Below, piece by piece: positions 49,681-61,345 of a DNA stretch of 64,000 nt. The translations under genes and the position numbers were made by a program. Under the pieces are notes generated by a model that was not told where the DNA came from, did no database searches, and saw nothing but the letters and a program-made list of their open reading frames with translations. Positions within the stretch are counted from its first letter, which is position 1. Each line of letters begins with the position of its first letter. Source of the stretch: Cristatella mucedo (lineage: Eukaryota; Bryozoa; Phylactolaemata; Cristatellidae); contig WPIO01000008.1 of the NCBI GenBank assembly GCA_009760855.2, forward strand, positions 6,299,501-6,363,500. Reading direction: 5' to 3'.

Positions 49681-51621
49681 ATGTTGATGAAAGAAAAGAG
49701 GCTCAGTACGCCAGTTCGAACGTATGCAGCTACTACTGTGACAGCTGCAGTTGCTGCAGCTTTGCTGTCCTCTACTTATTTCGTCAGGGCACGACCTGAA
49801 GAACCATATGCAGCTGTGAAGTTTAGTACTGCCAGCGTTTCCCAGTGATTGAAACGATCACTACGAGCTGCAACGTATTCTGGCCAATTTTCGATGTTCC
49901 GATGGCAATGTTAAGCACTCTCGCCCTGTTTAGAACTATGAACGAGAACTGCCAAACGTTAGGGAACAACTCTCACAATTTCTGCTAATACATCAACGAT
50001 AGTTCCTGATGGCATCGATAGGCCTTAACGCCCTATTTAGATCTATGACAGTGAACAGCCTAACGTAAAGAAACAAGTCTCACAGTTTCTGCTGATACAT
50101 TACTCTTAAGTTGTTCTTCATAGAGAGACTTTCTTCAATTAGCAATGATATTATGACTGGAGAGTGACCTTCCAAACCATTAAATAGCTCTTTTAGTAAA
50201 GACTTGATGACATTGCATATTTGCAGTCTGTGGCTAGTTTAGTTGCCTAATTGATGCATCAAATAACGCCCGTGTGCTCACTACCTAGCAAGCCTCAAGT
50301 ATGTCAATTACTTTGAACTCGATGACTTGGGTCGTAAGCAATCGTTGTTTTCGTTAACAGCAGTGCTTTTCCTAGGGGGCTTGAACACACAGGTTCAATT
50401 GTGTCGCATTCACCACGTTCTAAATGGCAGGCTCGTAGTTTCCTAATTTAAACTCGTGCATTGACATCTAGGAAGGCTAAGAATGTTTCACGGCTCGAAC
50501 AAGTGCTTCAACTTAAACTTAAACTGATAGTAAAACTGCAAAATAAGGTGTTAGACAACGAGTTGCTGAGGTTCTTGGTACAAAAGGAATGTACCGATTT
50601 TTATAATTTTGCAAAGAAGCAGCAATTTTGAAATCTAATGACTGAATCGCAACCGAACCTAATAATAGGTGCTCCATTATGCATAGACGTGTGACTCATA
50701 TCGTAATCTGATAATGAACAGTTACCCTGGATTCAGGTACAAAATAATGGTTACTGCCCTAAGGCAAAGGGATGAGCCATCAGATTTGGTTTCTCTCATG
50801 GAAGATTCTTCACGAAAGCAGTTTAGCATGGAGTGCATGAAACTACACCGTTCGCTTTAGGGCATAGCTGTGGTTTCGGAAAAGAATATTCGACAGTTTA
50901 CCTGTGTACTTTGTATTGACGAAGTCGAAGTATTTGTCGCTTGGGTTTCGAAAAGTGTGGCGTCAGGCACTGTGCTTGCAGTTGAAATCGGTGTCTGTAA
51001 AAAATAGGAAATAATTTATCCGCATTTCTTAAAAAGCAGATACCAGAGCACCAGCGTTGGCTCTATCTGTGAAATTGCTACGATGAAAAGAGCTGATCCC
51101 GCTTATTCCATATATTTGTTTAGCTATAAGGGCAGTCGCTGATAAAATGACTGTGTGTACAGCCTAAATAACTTCTAAATTAATGTCGGGGCATGAACCT
51201 AACGATGTAGGTACCATTTTATTTATCGTCATCTCACGTATCAGTAGTCTAGTGAAAGCATTCATAGCAGTATATATTCACAGCTGGTATTTGAATGAAA
51301 TAGGAGTATCAGCCTGGCTAAAAGTGGTCACTTGAAGTCAGCTTAAACGAGAGGGACAATGCTTTGACTAGAGCAGAAAAGTAAAGTATCGTTGTGCTAC
51401 TTTTTAAAAGTTTCATTGACACAGTCAAATAAAAACTGTCAGTGGAATCCTTGAATGTGAAATTGATTCGAAGCGTCCTGCATAGCAGGTGAGAGAACAT
51501 GAAATTGGATTATGTCTCGCTGAAAGAACCGAATAGAGACGTCTTAGCCGTGCTGCTAGTTGTCGAACTAGAAATCAGCTGCAAACATTCTCCACATGCA
51601 GTATAATTGTAGCTCTTGTTA
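49681..51621. repeat. Monomer 22, class C
   Basis: 1941 bp. Near copy of monomers 5 and 19. Confidence 0.94.
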
Positions 51622-53476
51622 ATGTTGATGAAAGAAAAGAGGCTCAGTACGCCAGTTCGAACGTATGCAGCTACTACTGTGACAGCTGCAGTTGCTGCAG
51701 CTTTGCTGTCCTCTACTTATTTCGTCAGGGCACGACCTCAGGAACCACCTGCAGCTGTGAAGTTTAGTACTGCCAGCGTTTGCAAATGGTTGAAACGATC
51801 ACTTCAAGCTGCAACGTATTCTGGCCAATTTCCTTAGTTCCGATGGCAACGTTAAGCACTCACGCCCGTTTAGATCTAGAAACCAGAAGGGCCAAACGTA
51901 AAGAAACAAGTCTTACAGTTTCAGCTGTTACATCAGTGATAAGTTGTTCTTCCTAAAGAGACTTTTTTTAATTGGCAATCACATTATGACTTATGAGCGA
52001 CCTTCCATGCTATTAAATAGCTCTTTCTGGAAAGAGTTGATAACATTGCACATTTGCTATCGGTGGCTAACATTGTGGCCTAATTAATGCTTTAAATACC
52101 ACCTGTGTGCTCAATACCTAGCAAGGCTCAAGGTATGTCTAATACTTGGAACTCGGTGACCGGGTTTCCAAGACACGGTAGTTTTCGTTAACAGCAGTAC
52201 TTTTACTTGAGGGCTCGTACACACAGGTTCAATGAATTCGCATTCTTCACGTTCTAAATGGCAAGTTGTAGCTTCCTAATTTCAACACGTGCATTTACAG
52301 CTACGAAGGCTTAGAATATTTCAAGGTTCTAACAAGTGCAGCAACTTAAACTTTTACTGATTGTAAAACTGCAAAATTAGGCATTCGATATCAAGTTGCT
52401 AAGGTTCTTGGTACCAAGCTTTATAGGAACGCACTGATTTCTATGACTTTGCGTGGAAGCAGCATATTTGACATCGAATGATTAGATCCCAACCGAACCA
52501 AAACATGAGCGCTCTAGTATGCCAAGAAATTTGATTTACATCATAGTCCGATATTGGACAGCTACCATGGATTCAGGAACAAAATGACGGTTGCTGCCCT
52601 AAAGCGAAGGATGAGCCATCAGATTAGTTTTTTATGGAAGCTTTTCGACGAACGTAGTTCAGTATGGAGTGCATGAACCTATACCGTTCGCTTAAGGGCG
52701 TAGCACGTGTTGTGGAAAACATATTCGAAAGTTTACCAGTGTACTTTGTATTGATGGAGTCAAAGTATACGTCGGTAGGGTTTTGAAAAGAGTGGCGTCA
52801 GGCATCGTGTTTGCAGTTGAACTCGATGCCAGTAAGAGAAGAGCGTAAAATGTATTCGTATTTCTTAAAAATGAAAATACCAGAGCACTGGCGTTAGTTC
52901 TTTCACTGAATTTGCTGCGATTAAAACAGCCGATCCCGCTTATTCCATATATGTGTTAAGCTATAAGGGCAGTTGCTGATAAATTCACTTTGGGTACAGC
53001 TTAAATAACTTCTATATTAATATCGGGGCATAGACCTCATGATGTAAGTACCATTTTATTTGACGTCATCTCATGCATCCGTACTCTAGTGAAAGCAATC
53101 ACAGTGGTCCATATTTATTGCTGGCGTTCGAAAGAAATTTGAGTACCAACTTGACTGGAAGTGGTCACTTGAAGTAAGCTTAAACGATAGCGACATTGCT
53201 TTGACTTAAGTAGAAAAATTAAGCAATCATAGTGTCTGATTTAACTGATTTTCCTAGATTTTGAAAATTTCGTTGATACGGTCGAAAATTGCTGTCAGTC
53301 GAATCCTTGAAATTAAACTTGATTTGCAGCGTCCTGCATAGCAGGTGAGAGAACACGAAATTGGATTATGTTTTGTTTAAAAAACCAAATAGAGTCTTCT
53401 CAATCGGGCTGCTAATTGTCGAACTGGGAATCGACTGCAAAATTTTTCTACATGCAGTCTAATTAAAGCTCCTGTT
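51622..53476. repeat. Monomer 23, class D
   Basis: 1855 bp. An A-like first 220 bp, then D sequence with the phrases ACACGTGCATTTACAGC and GTCGGTAGGGTTTTG. Single 106-bp block. Confidence 0.9.
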
Positions 53477-55333
53477 AAGTTGATGTGAGAAAAGACGCCC
53501 AGTATGCCAGTTGGTACACACGCAGCTACAACTGTGACAGCTGCTGTTGCTTCTGCCATGCTCTCCTCTACCTATTTCGGCAGGGCACGACCTAATGAAC
53601 CTTGTGCAGTTGTGACGTTATGTATTGTTAGCGTTTCCTAACGGTTGAATCGATTGCTAGAAGCCGCAACGTATTCTGGCCAATTTCCGTAGTTCCGATG
53701 GCGAGGATAAGCACTCACGCCTGTTTAGATCTAGAAGCGAGAAAAGCTTCACGTAAAGGAACAAGTCACACAGTTTCTGCTGATTCATCAACGATAAGTT
53801 GCTTTTGGGATAGAGACTTTTTTCATATAGCGATGACATTATGACTGAAGAGTGACCTTTCATGCTATTAAATAGCTCTTTCTGGAAAGAGTTGATGTTA
53901 TTGCATATTTGCTATCGGCTGCCAGGATAGTGGCCGAATTGATGGTTTAAATACCGCCTGTGGGCTCAATAGCTAGCAAGGCTCAAGATATGTTTATTAC
54001 TTGGAACTCGGTGACTGGGGTCCCAGGCGATGGTTGTTGGACGTTAGCAGCAGTGCTTTTACTAGAGGGCTTGAACACAGAGGTTCAATTGTGTCGCATT
54101 ATTCACGTTCTAAATGGCAGTCTTGTAGCTGCCTAATTTAAAATCGTTTAGTTACAGGTACGACGGCTTAGAACGTGTTGAGGCTCAAACAAGTGTGGAA
54201 ACTTATACTTACACTGATTGTGAAGCTGCAAATTTCTGTATTAGACAAAGCATTACTGAGGCTCTTAGTGCAAGGTGTCATAGGAATGTATTAATTTCTA
54301 TAACTTTGTGTAGAAGCAACAATTTGTCATTTAATGACTAGGTCGCAACCAAACCTAAAAATAGGTGCTCTAGTTTGCCAAGGAGGTTGATGCATATCAT
54401 AAACTGATATTGGACTGTTACACTGGATTCAGGTACAAAATGATAGTTACTGCTCCAAAGCGAAGGGATGAGCTATCAGATTTTGTTTCTATTCAGGAAG
54501 CTTCTCCGCGAAAGCAGTTCAACATGGAGTCCATGACACTACACCTTTCGATTTAGGGTATTAGCACTTCTTGGGGAAAAAACTATTCGACAATTTACCG
54601 GTGTACTTTGTATTGACGTAGTCAAAGTATACGTCGGTTGGGTTTTGAAAAGTGTGGCGTCAGGCATCGTGTTTGCAGTTGAAATCGGTGCCTGTAGGAA
54701 ACAAGGGATTTATTTATTCGCATTTCTGTAAGAAAAGATACCAGAGCACCGGCGTCAGTGCTTTCACTGAAATTGCTGAGACGACAATAGCCAATCCAGC
54801 TCTTACCATCTCTTTGTTTAGCTACACGGGCATTCGCCGATAAAACAACTGCATGTACAGTTTAAATAACTCATAAATAAATGTCGGTGCATAAACACGA
54901 TGAAAGTACCATTTCATTCTTCTTCATCTCATGTATCTGTCGTCTAGTGAAAGCAATTAACAGCTGTCTATATTTAAGACTTTTGCTTGAGAGAAATTAG
55001 AGTATCTACGTGAGAAAAAGCGGTCCCTCGAAGTCAGCTTAAACGTTAGGGCATTGCTGTGATCGTGGTTTGAAAATTTAGAAATCACTGTCCTATTCTA
55101 GCGACTGAGCACTTTTTTGAAAGTTTTAACAATACAGCCAGAAATTTGCTTTCAGTAAAAGTCTTGAAACTAAAAATGATTCGCAGCGTTCTGCGTAACA
55201 GGTTGGAGAACACGAAATATGATAAGGTCTCGTTAAGAAATCGAATTGTGTCGTCTAAGCTGTGCTACTAGATGTCGAACTAGGTATCTTGTATCCAATT
55301 TCACTACATACAGTTTATTTCTAGCTCATAATA
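53477..55333. repeat. Monomer 24, diverged right edge
   Basis: 1857 bp. Still aligns throughout, with many private changes. Keeps the minus-strand acceptor-like TTTCCTACAG at about 54700. Confidence 0.88.
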
Positions 55334-57153
55334 ATGCTGATTTTGCGGTAGAGGTTCAGCAAGCCAATTGTTACTAAGGCAGCCACTACTATAACAGCTG
55401 CAGGTGCTGCCGACGTACCGTTCTCTACTTAGTTCGTCACGGTACGACCTTATGAACCTTTAGCAGTAGTTACGTTTTTTGCTGCAAGCGTTTACTAACG
55501 GTCAAAACGATGACTAAAAGCTGCGACGTATTCTGGCAAATTTTTACAGATCCTATGGCAACTTTAAGCAATCAAGCCTTGTGTAGATCAATGGACGAGA
55601 CAAGCCATACATAAAGGAGCAGGTCTTGCAGATTCTCCTGCTAGGTAAACAATACCTTGCAATGCTAGTGAGACTTCAAGAAAATGGCAATACAATTACC
55701 ACTGCAGTGTGACCTTCCATGCCATAAAATAGCTTGTTCAGGGAAGAATTGATGACGTTGAATTTTTGCTGCAGGTCTGCTGTGTGTAGCCACTAGCTAA
55801 CAAGGCTCGAGTTATGTATTTCAGTTGGATTTAGATGACTGTGGTCTAAAGCAACGTGAGTTGTCGTTTAAAGCAGTGCCCGTACTATAGGTCATGAACA
55901 CACAGCCTTACTTTGTGTCGCACTGGTTATTTTCAATATTGAAGACGTGTAGCTTACTAATTTAATCTCGTGCATTCACAGCTATGAAGGCTATGAAGGC
56001 TTTAGGACCTTAGCAAGGACTGCAACTAGACTTACACTGATGGTGATACCGCACCATAATTTGTTAGAGTACAAATAGCTGAGGTCCTTATTGTAGATTT
56101 TCATTGGAATGTACCAATCTCTATAACTTTGCAATTGAAGCAGAAATTTGGACTGCTAAATACTATGTCATGACTGAACCAAAACAAATGTGCTTTAGTT
56201 TGGGAAGAACTTTGATGCATATCATGACGCATTATTTGACAGATATACTCATTCAGGTACGCAACACCAGTTACATCTTTCAGAAGTGGCAACTTTTGAG
56301 TAAGCTATTTCACGAAAGCTGTTCATTGTCGAGTGCATGAAACCACACGTTGCGCTTTAGAGCGCAGCATAAAGCGAAAAATAAGTACCCGACAGTTTAT
56401 GCCTGTGCTTTGCGATGATGAAATCGAAATATCTGTAGCTTGAGTTTCGACGAGTGTGGCGTCAAGCATCGTATTTGAAGTTGCAATCGGTGCCTGTGAG
56501 AAACGTGTAAAGTATGCATTAGCACTTCCCGTCATATTATTCGTGATACATTAAATATACCAGTTCACCCGAGGTAGTGCTTTCACGGAAACAGCTGCTA
56601 CGGTAATGGCCAGTACTACATAAGACTTGCACGTGATTATTTCTAAAAGCAGTTACTGTCAAAACGACTGCACGTTAAGCTTAAATGACATCTTACCGTA
56701 TTTCGGCGTTTACACGTTATTAAGTAAAATAATTTTCCTGTCTTCATCTCAAATATTTGATGCACGGTGCAAGTAATTCTGATGTCTACATTGCATATAA
56801 GTGCTCCGATGAATTAAGAGTAATAGTACGAGTACGTCTGATAATTTGAATTCAGCTTGAGGTTAAGGGGAAACTTTTCGACTGTAGCTAAAATGTAAAC
56901 AATTGATTTGTTTGAATAAACTGACTGGAAAATGTTCTGAAAGTGTTATCAAATGCAGCACCATATTTGCTATCAGGTGTTGCCTCACAACTGAACTTGA
57001 TGCCTAACGTCCTAAAAACCAGCTGGGAGAACATGAAATCAAATTGTGTTTCGTTGAATAATCGGACAGGTTCGTATCAGCCATGCTGCTAGAGGTCAAG
57101 CTAGGTTCCTGTAAACTCTTTTATCTTCATGCAGATGAATTCTAGTTCAAATA
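55334..57153. repeat. Monomer 25, diverged
   Basis: 1820 bp. More diverged than monomer 24, but all anchor phrases can be placed. Holds an open 171-bp candidate last exon on the minus strand. Confidence 0.85.
56323..56493 (-). other. Candidate last exon in diverged monomer 25
   Basis: Same 171-bp length as in the class B core, after the acceptor-like TTTCTCACAG. It reads APIATSNTMLDATLVETQAT, then Ser-rich sequence, INCR and VVSCTRQ-stop. Staying open at this level of divergence is the notable point. Confidence 0.4.
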
Positions 57154-59024
57154 ACGTTGATAAGAGACAGAAGGCTCAGCAAATTAGTTGGTATTTATGC
57201 AGTTACCATTGAGACAACTGCAGCTGCTCATGCCGTACTGCCCTCTACTCCTTCCGTCACGGCACGACTTCATAAAACCACAGCACTACTGAATTTTATC
57301 ACTGCATGCATCTAATAACGGTTCCAGCAGTGTCTAGAAGCTTCAAACTATGCTAGCCTAGTTTGAAAGATCTAATGTCAATGATAAGCCATCAAACCTG
57401 AGTAGATTTATGAACGAGAACAGCCATGCATTAAGGAACGAGTTTAACAGTTTCTGCTGCTGTTTCACAGTTAAAATTTTCTTGCTAGTGAGACTTCATT
57501 TAAACAGTAATAACATTATGACTGAAGTGTAACCTTCCATTCTATTAAAAAGCTCGATCAGAAAAGAGTAGATGACACTGCATTTTTGCGGTTGTTGTGT
57601 ATTGTAGCTTAGAAGCATGATTGATGCCTAAAGGACTGCCTGTGTGCTCGCTGGCTCATAAAGCTGAAGATACGTCTCAGTCGTTGCTCGATGATGGTTC
57701 TATTAGGGAATGGTAGTTGTCAACAAAAGCAGTGCCTGTACAAGAGGTAATAAACATACTGCTTCACTTTTGTGTCGCTTGGGTAATGTATAATATGGAA
57801 GACTTAGGCTGGAGAATTATGTATCGTACATCTACAGCTACGAAGGCTATGCATGCTTCAGGACCTTAGCGAGTGCTGCAATTACGTCTTACACTGATTG
57901 TGACACTGCCCCATCAGATGGTATAATACAAGTATTAGAGGTGCTAATTGCAAAGCTTTATTGCAACGTACCAATCCCTAGAACTTTGCAACGAGTCAGA
58001 AATTTGGACTGCCGATGACTAGGAACCAACTATGCATACAACCAGGAGCTTCAGTTTGCGAAGAAGTTCGACGCATATCTTAATCTAATATTTTACAGCC
58101 ACCCTAGATTCCCATACACGACGCTGGGTACGGCCTTAAAGCAAACTGATTAGAGCGTAGAAGTGGCTACGTTTGAGGAAGCTGTTTCACAAAAGCAGTT
58201 CACCATCGAGTACGTGAAACCACACGCTTCGCTTTCGGGCATAGTATTGGGTGTCAAATTAATACTCAACGTTTACCTGTGTGCTTTGTAGTGATGAAAT
58301 CGGAGTTTCTGTCGCTTGAGTTTCGAAACTTGTGGCTTCAGGCAACTTGTTTTCGGTTGAAATTGGTGCCTGTAACCAACATGTGAAGTATGTATTTGAA
58401 CTTCTGGTGACATTATTCTTAATACAGAAAAGAAACCAGAGCACCCGAGTTAGTGCCTTAATGGACACGGCTGCCAATATTATGGCCGATCCTGCGTATA
58501 CCTTGTATGTGATTATCCATAGTGGCAGTTACTGATAAAAGGACTTCATGTTGAGCTGAAATTTATTAGTAATGTATTTCGCTGTTTAAACGTCTCGAGG
58601 TAAGTATAATTTTTACGTCTTTGTCTCAAATATACGATCACGGAGCAAGCGATTCCCATATGTCTAAATTTCACATAAGTGCTCAGACAAATTAAGAGTA
58701 ATAATCTGAGTACATGCAGCTACTTGAATTCAGCTTTAGAGTACGGCAAACCGTATTGACTGCAGTCCAAAAATTAAAATTTTGATATTTCTGATTTAAC
58801 TGACATAGCAACTTTCTGAAAGTGTTGATAAATACAGTACCATATATGCTATGCCTTAAAACTGACCGCAATGCATAACGTTGTAAGGACCAGCTGGGAG
58901 AAAATAAAATCAAATTGAGTATCGTTTGAGAATATAATAGTGTCGTCGCAGCCGTGCTACGAGGTGTCGAACTAGGTTGGTCTTACAACTTTTGTGTGCA
59001 TGCAGTTTAATTTTAGTTAATCTT
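57154..59024. repeat. Monomer 26, diverged
   Basis: 1871 bp. The anchor has decayed to AGTTACCATTGAGAC. Confidence 0.85.
58259..58369 (-). other. Candidate last exon in diverged monomer 26, short
   Basis: After the acceptor-like TTGGTTACAG it reads APISTENKLPEATSFETQAT and then TPISSLQSTQVN, ending at a stop after 36 codons, about 20 codons earlier than in the core. The frame upstream of a possible 67-bp intron is also open (AAVSIKALTRVLW). Confidence 0.35.
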
Positions 59025-61062
59025 AACGTTGATTACAGAATAGTGCTGAGCGAATTAGTTGGTACTTAAGCAGTGACTACTGTGACAGCTGCTTCTGTCG
59101 TACTCTTACTATCTCTTCTCTACTCTTTTCGTAAAGGCTGGAATTTATGAAACGTAAGCAGTATATATTAATATACATATAAAATTCATTTATATAGCGC
59201 CCCTAGAGAACCTAATCTATATTCAGGTGCTTCACATCTGCCTCGGGGCACGAGCCCACGACCTCAGTCAGACCTTGGTCGGGGCGAGCACCTTAACCGC
59301 TAGACCACACCTGCAATAGTGACTTTTATTACTGTAAGCGTCTACTAACGGTTCATACAATCTCTCAAAGCTATAAGCTATTCTGGCCTATTTCCAAAGT
59401 TCCAATGGTAACGTCAAGCGATTACGCCTTGCCTAGATCTAGGAACGTGACTAGCCCAGCATAAAGGAACACGTCTCACAGTTTCTGCTGCAATTTCATT
59501 TTTTAAATATTTCTTGCTAATGAGACTTCCTTTAAATAGTAAATACCATAATGACCGAAGTGTAACCTTCCTTGCTATCTAATAGCTCGTTCAGGACAGA
59601 GTTAATGACACTTCATATTTACCGCCGGTGTCTAGCTTAGAGGCATAATTGATGCCTAAAGGACTGCCTGTGTGCTCACTAGTTACGAATGCTGAAGATA
59701 TGTCGGTAAGTTGGAGCTCGACTACTGCCGTCTTAGCCAATGGCAGTGGTTTATTAAAAGCAGTACCTGTACTAGAGGTCATGAGCATATAGCTCATGAC
59801 ATCTTATTGCTGCATCATATAGCTTCACTTTGTGGCGCATGGGTCGTGTTTAACGTGAAATACTTAAAGCTAGTGTTTAAATCTTCCGCATTTACTGCTA
59901 ACAAGGGTATGAATGCTTCAGAACCCCAATAAGTGCTGCAACTATAACTTATACTGATCGTAGCTGAGCACCGTGTGGTGTGAGATTGCAAGTAGTGGAG
60001 GTTCTTGGCTCAGAGGTTTATTGGAATGAACCTATTCCTATAACTTTGAAAAGAAGCTACAATTTGGACAGCTAACGAGTAGGTCCCATCTATGCCTACA
60101 ATTAAGTCCTTCAGTTGGCGAAGATGTGAGATGCATGTCTTAATCTGATATTTGACAGTTACCCTGGATTTACCTACACAACATCTCGTAGGCCTTTAAC
60201 CAAGTAGATTAACGTTCGAAAGTGGCTACCTTAAAGAAGTTCACCGTCGAGTGCATTAAACCTCGCATTTGGATTTAGGGCATAGCATTGGTTGTCAAAA
60301 TTAGTATTCGACAGTTGGCTTGTGAGCTTTGTGATGATGAAATAGAAGTAGCTGTCGCCTGAATTTTGAGGAATGTCATCATATGCATCGTACTTGAAAC
60401 TGAATAAGGTGCGTGTAACAAACCTGTGAAGTACGTGTTTCCACTTCTGGTCACACTATTCTTGATATAGAGAAGATACCAGAGCACCCGAGCTAGTTCT
60501 TTTACGGAAACTGCTTCCAAGAGTATAGCCGATCCTGCTTCGACCTTAAATTGTTTAGGTATAAGTGCAACTACTGATAGAAACGATTGCAGGTTAAGCT
60601 TAAGTTACTTCTAAATGTATTTCGGGGTATAAGCGTGATGAGCTTTGTACTGATTTTTACGTCTTCACCTTAAATATCTGACGTCTGGTTCTTGAAATTC
60701 GCAAATGTTCATATTTTGGTAAAGGAAGAGTACTCATCTGAGTTGGTGTGGTAACCTGAATGTAGCTCTTGGTAAGGCAACCTAGTCTTACTGTAGTCTG
60801 AAAATTAAATAATCGAGGTGGCTGGTTCAATTGGCTGAGAAATTTATTAAATGTGTTATTCAATACAGGTGCATATTGGCTATTGAGAGTTCCCTTAAGC
60901 CTTAACTTAAAGCCTGAAGTTTTAAGTGCCTGCTGTGAGAAAATGAAATCGAATTACGTATCGTTTAAGAATCGCACTGTGGTCTCAGCTGTGCTATTAA
61001 GTGTGGAACTAAGACCCTTTTACATACTTCATATGAATGCAGTTTCATTATAACGTATATTA
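59025..61062. repeat. Monomer 27, diverged, with SINE insertion
   Basis: 2038 bp, of which about 152 bp are the SINE-like insert at 59163-59314. Without it the length is about 1886 bp. Confidence 0.85.
59163..59314 (-). mobile_element. tRNA-derived SINE inserted in monomer 27
   Basis: Read on the minus strand from 59314: a tRNA-like head with an A box, TGGTCTAGCGG, and a B box-like GGGCTCGTGCCCC about 50 bp later; then a body; then the tail GGCGCTATATAAATG followed by an AT-rich end. Sister monomers lack it. It interrupts the stretch GCAGTAGTGAC; the flanks GCAGTA and GCAATAG may be a degenerate target duplication. A tRNA gene is unlikely because the arms do not pair well and the SINE tail is present. 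Confidence 0.8.
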
Positions 61063-61345
61063 ATGTTGATTTTTGAAAGAGGGCTCATCAAGCGAGCTGG
61101 TACTTATGCAGTTGCTACTGTGACAGCTGCAGCCGCTCCTTCCGTACTGCCATTAGCATTTTTCATTACGGCATGACCTCATGAAACTTTACCAGTAGTA
61201 ACTTGTATTACTGCAAGCGTTGGCTAATGGTTAACACAATTTCTAGAAGCTACAACCTATTTTGGCGCATTTGCAAAGATTCAATGGCAACTTTAAGCAA
61301 TTGAGACTTGTCTACATCTAAGGACGAGACTAGTCATGCACATAG
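61063..61345. repeat. Monomer 28, partial, end of array
   Basis: Matches the first 280 bp or so of the monomer, then similarity is lost near GACTAGTCATGCACATAGG. This is the right boundary of the array. Confidence 0.8.

Larger units (their letters stand above)
9818..61345. repeat. Tandem array of 27 full and one partial 1.9-kb monomers
   Basis: The anchor GCTACTACTGTGAC (or a close variant) occurs 28 times between 9866 and 61111, always on the plus strand. Spacing alternates near 1.87 and 1.97 kb, apart from three irregular intervals. Classes named here: A (one copy of an internal block of about 106 bp), B and C (two copies), and D (monomer 23 and the middle of monomer 20). Central monomers of one class are nearly identical, while outer ones are clearly diverged. 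In the monomer entries below, starts are set at the ATG of AATGTTGATG or its equivalent, an arbitrary phase. Confidence 0.97.

Noticed and set aside
59280-59314. Functional tRNA gene
   Set aside because: A and B box-like sequences are present but the arms are poor, no anticodon stem can be drawn with confidence, and a SINE tail follows.
9818-61345. Array as a centromere
   Set aside because: Higher-order repeats are typical of centromeres but not proof. The monomer is long, the array seen is only about 50 kb, and no CENP-B-like box was recognised. Location data would be needed.
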